A DNA stretch of 64,000 nt from contig NZ_SZUA01000001.1 of the NCBI RefSeq assembly GCF_005239095.1, forward strand, positions 1,531,049-1,595,048. The letters run 5' to 3'. The DNA is from Luteimonas gilva. Its GTDB lineage: Bacteria; Pseudomonadota; Gammaproteobacteria; Xanthomonadales; Xanthomonadaceae. The notes beneath the pieces were generated by a model. That model saw only the letters and a program-made list of their open reading frames with translations. It was not told the origin of the DNA and did no database searches. The first letter of the stretch is position 1. Each line of letters begins with the position of its first letter. Shown in pieces: positions 62,901-64,000 of this stretch. A program made the position numbers and the translations under genes.

Positions 62901-64000
62901 CTATAGCGCTTGACCCGGGCCAGGCCCGGATCGACCACGTAATGGATCCGCGGCACGGTCAGCGAGGTTTCGGCGACGTTGGTCGCCAGCACGATCCGCC
63001 GCTGCGGCCCGGGATTGAACACCCGGTCCTGGTCGCGCGCCGACAGCCGCGCGTACAGCGGCAGCACTTCGGTATGGCGGTATTTGCGCCGCTCCAGCGC
63101 CTGGTGCGCGTCGCGGATCTCGCGTTCGCCGGGCAGGAAGATCAGCGTGTCTCCCATCGAGCGGTCGCGGGCGCGGCTTTCAGAAAGTATTTCGTCGCAG
63201 GCGGCGACGATGCCGTCCAGCACGCTGCGCTCGCCCTCGTTCTCGCCTTCGCCTTCGAGCGGGCGGTAGCGCACTTCCACCGGATAGCCGCGGCCTTCCA
63301 CGTTCACCACCGGCGCGTCGCCGAAATGCTGCGAGAAACGCTCGGTGTCGATCGTGGCCGAGGTCACGATCACTTTCAGGTCGGAACGCTTGCCCAGCAA
63401 CTGCTTCAGATAGCCGAGCAGGAAATCGATGTTTAGGCTGCGTTCGTGGGCTTCGTCGACGATGATCGTGTCGTAGGCGGACAGCCAACGGTCGGATTGG
63501 ATTTCCGCGAGCAGGATGCCGTCGGTCATGAACTTGACCGCCGTATCGGCGCCGACGTTCTCGTTGAAGCGCACTTGGTAGCCGACCGCGCCGCCGAGCG
63601 GCGTGCGCAATTCTTCCGCGACCCGGCGCGCGACCGCGCGCGCGGCGATCCGGCGCGGCTGGGTGCAGCCGATCATGCCGGCGGCGCCGCGGCCGGCGGC
63701 CAGGCACAGCTTGGGCAATTGGGTGGTCTTGCCCGAACCGGTTTCGCCGGCGATCACCACCACCGGATGCTTGCGGATCAGCTCGACGATGCGTTCGGCT
63801 TCGCCCGCGATCGGCAACGCCGGATCGACCTCGGCCTGCGGCAGGCGCGCGGCGCGCGCTTCGCGGCGAGCGACGGACTCGGCCAAGGCCGCGGCGAACG
63901 CATCGCGCAGGCTCGCATCGTCCGGCCGGGTCTGCCAGCGCCGCCACAATCCATGCAGGCGCGCGGCGTCGCGGCTGCAGGCGCCGTCGATGGCGCGCCG
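59993..64000 (-). CDS. hrpA: ATP-dependent RNA helicase HrpA (5' end outside window)
   Basis: 1335 codons are visible, and the frame runs to the right edge without a start, so the N-terminus lies beyond the window. It is a DEAH-box helicase: Walker A GETGSGKTTQLPKL, motif II VDEAHERSLNIDFLLGY, SATID (III), and QRKGRCGRVAPGTCFRLY (VI), then the HrpA/OB-fold and the large C-terminal HrpA domain (GLTVDKAFLLR is replaced by a degenerate form). E. coli HrpA (1300 residues) unlocks stalled ribosomes. A block of about 45 residues (TPPLKKGDRRD ... DPPFSKGEEQH) is coded by a repeat at 62071-62177 and has no counterpart in ordinary HrpA. No stop codons occur in it. Confidence 0.95.
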   Translation of the reverse strand, partial: RRAIDGACSRDAARLHGLWRRWQTRPDDASLRDAFAAALAESVARREARAARLPQAEVDPALPIAGEAERIVELIRKHPVVVIAGETGSGKTTQLPKLCLAAGRGAAGMIGCTQPRRIAARAVARRVAEELRTPLGGAVGYQVRFNENVGADTAVKFMTDGILLAEIQSDRWLSAYDTIIVDEAHERSLNIDFLLGYLKQLLGKRSDLKVIVTSATIDTERFSQHFGDAPVVNVEGRGYPVEVRYRPLEGEGENEGERSVLDGIVAACDEILSESRARDRSMGDTLIFLPGEREIRDAHQALERRKYRHTEVLPLYARLSARDQDRVFNPGPQRRIVLATNVAETSLTVPRIHYVVDPGLARVKRYSPRQKLDRLHIEAISQASADQRKGRCGRVAPGTCFRLYAQADFESRAQYTDPEIRRAALAGVILRMLSLGLGRIEDFPFLEPPDPRAIADGWQQLHELGAVDPERKLTAIGRTMSRLPVDVKLARMLVAAQAHGCLQEMLTIASFLGIQDPRERPADQRAAADNAHALFADPKSEFVGILKLWEAYREAHEAMTQSQLRKWCEKHFLGFLRMREWRELHRQLKLQCEELGWGDVAAKGSEATPPLKKGDRRDLRANAVATKRQEQKQILLDPPFSKGEEQHTAKAYATLHRALIAGLPTQIGQLTERGQYDGPRGRKFQLFPGSPLAKKPPPWVLSATLLDTEKVWSLTNAAVEPEWAIEELPHLLARRQHDPRWSRSQGRVVGSEQISLFGLVLAPKRPIHYGALFPEESRVIFAREALVPGEINARSAFLPRNLKTLEAARQEEAKQRRSGLVVDEEWMAQWYLDRLPAHVHNAQALDAWYAKLPEAEKAALEWTRQDLLVGDESEAARFPPYFSVGDARLAVRYRFEPGAPDDGMTLAVPLHLLNALDAARLTWLAPGFAADKAAALIKSLPKALRRNFVPAPDFARAFVEAHAQPEPDAFAGALARFLRKLTGVETAATDFDEAGIEPHLRMNLRLFDRDGKTVLAESRDLDELRVRFGERAERAFAAQAAQGLAQRGLTAFPERPIPASVPGAAGVPAYPALDATGDGVDLAVYAQREEARRRHPRGVRRLLAMALADKLKQARKQLPAQPKTALLYASIESAAPRRDGGNDGDRLRADLVDGAFAALAAEGLESIRDADAFAQRREAIAKALFPEATARLRQAETILGLVAEVRAKLDSELIGWASGNLDDMRAHLAALTPPGFLRDMPAAALREYPRYLKALALRCERALRDPTRDQARMLEIKPFVDALAAASADEAASGEWQTLRWELEELRVSLFAQELGVRGGPSAKKLTQRFAGLRS
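62071..62177. repeat. in-frame copy of the CCCCTTTTGAAAAAGGGGG inverted repeat inside hrpA
   Basis: The left arm CCCCTTTTGAAAAAGGGGGA starts at 62071 and the right arm CCCCCTTTTTCAAAGGGGGG ends by 62177. ATTTGCTTTTG and GTAAATCCC inside match the order of words in the intergenic copy at 31861-31971. It is read through by hrpA without a stop, and adds residues such as PPLKKGD and PPFSKGEEQ. Confidence 0.88.

Overview
The window is chromosomal DNA of a very GC-rich gammaproteobacterium, most likely a Lysobacter-type member of the Xanthomonadaceae (Lysobacteraceae). The evidence is the gene orders lptD-surA-pdxA-rsmA-apaG-apaH, lgt-thyA-DoxX-folA and gshB/pilGHIJ-chpA, the protein sequence character, and many GTAG/GTGG-headed palindromic repeats of the kind known from Stenotrophomonas and relatives. 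No rRNA, tRNA, CRISPR array, prophage or insertion sequence was recognised. Almost everything is housekeeping or envelope function, and no gene is clearly broken. hrpA is cut by the right edge of the window.

Layout. 0-7 kb: 23S rRNA methyltransferase rlmM, a secreted EF-hand protein, two UbiH-family hydroxylases (ubiquinone), then a probable cobalamin pair (BtuM-like carrier plus PduO-type adenosyltransferase), a small YdeI/OmpD-associated protein and a histone-deacetylase-fold amidohydrolase. 7-14 kb: the lptD-surA-pdxA-rsmA-apaG-apaH run (outer-membrane LPS assembly, porin chaperone, vitamin B6, rRNA methylation, Ap4A hydrolysis). 14-20 kb, minus strand: folA, DoxX, thyA, lgt (thymidylate/folate cycle and lipoprotein lipidation), a LemA plus two-TPM-protein operon, TerC and dgkA. 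20-27 kb: SGNH lipoprotein, a three-gene MacAB-type export system, and a two-component system. 27-33 kb: small membrane proteins, mazG, cysQ, nudE, bioA and rsmE. 33-45 kb: the Pil-Chp chemosensory operon that controls type IV pili (pilG-pilH-pilI-pilJ-chpA-chpB-chpC), read leftwards from a good sigma70 promoter, with gshB and a tonB-like gene divergent from it. 47-64 kb: tsaB, a YoaA/DinG helicase, a TPR lipoprotein, PBP1b, a two-domain glycosyltransferase, a membrane TPR protein, relA, a secreted unknown and hrpA.

Three themes stand out. First, intergenic spaces hold paired inverted palindromes (REPIN-like) in at least five arm families, plus four further repeat types. Two pairs supply the TAG stop codons of both flanking convergent genes, and one longer repeat lies in frame inside hrpA. 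Second, the Pil-Chp system appears to have lost receptor methylation: pilK is absent, a chimeric repeat occupies the pilJ-chpA gap, and the CheB-like protein lacks the catalytic Ser and His. Its kinase ChpA also carries a roughly 240-residue E/A/R helix of five/ten-residue periodicity. Third, the MacA-like adaptor contains an insertion of about 135 residues that resembles LTxxQ (Spy/CpxP-type) helices.
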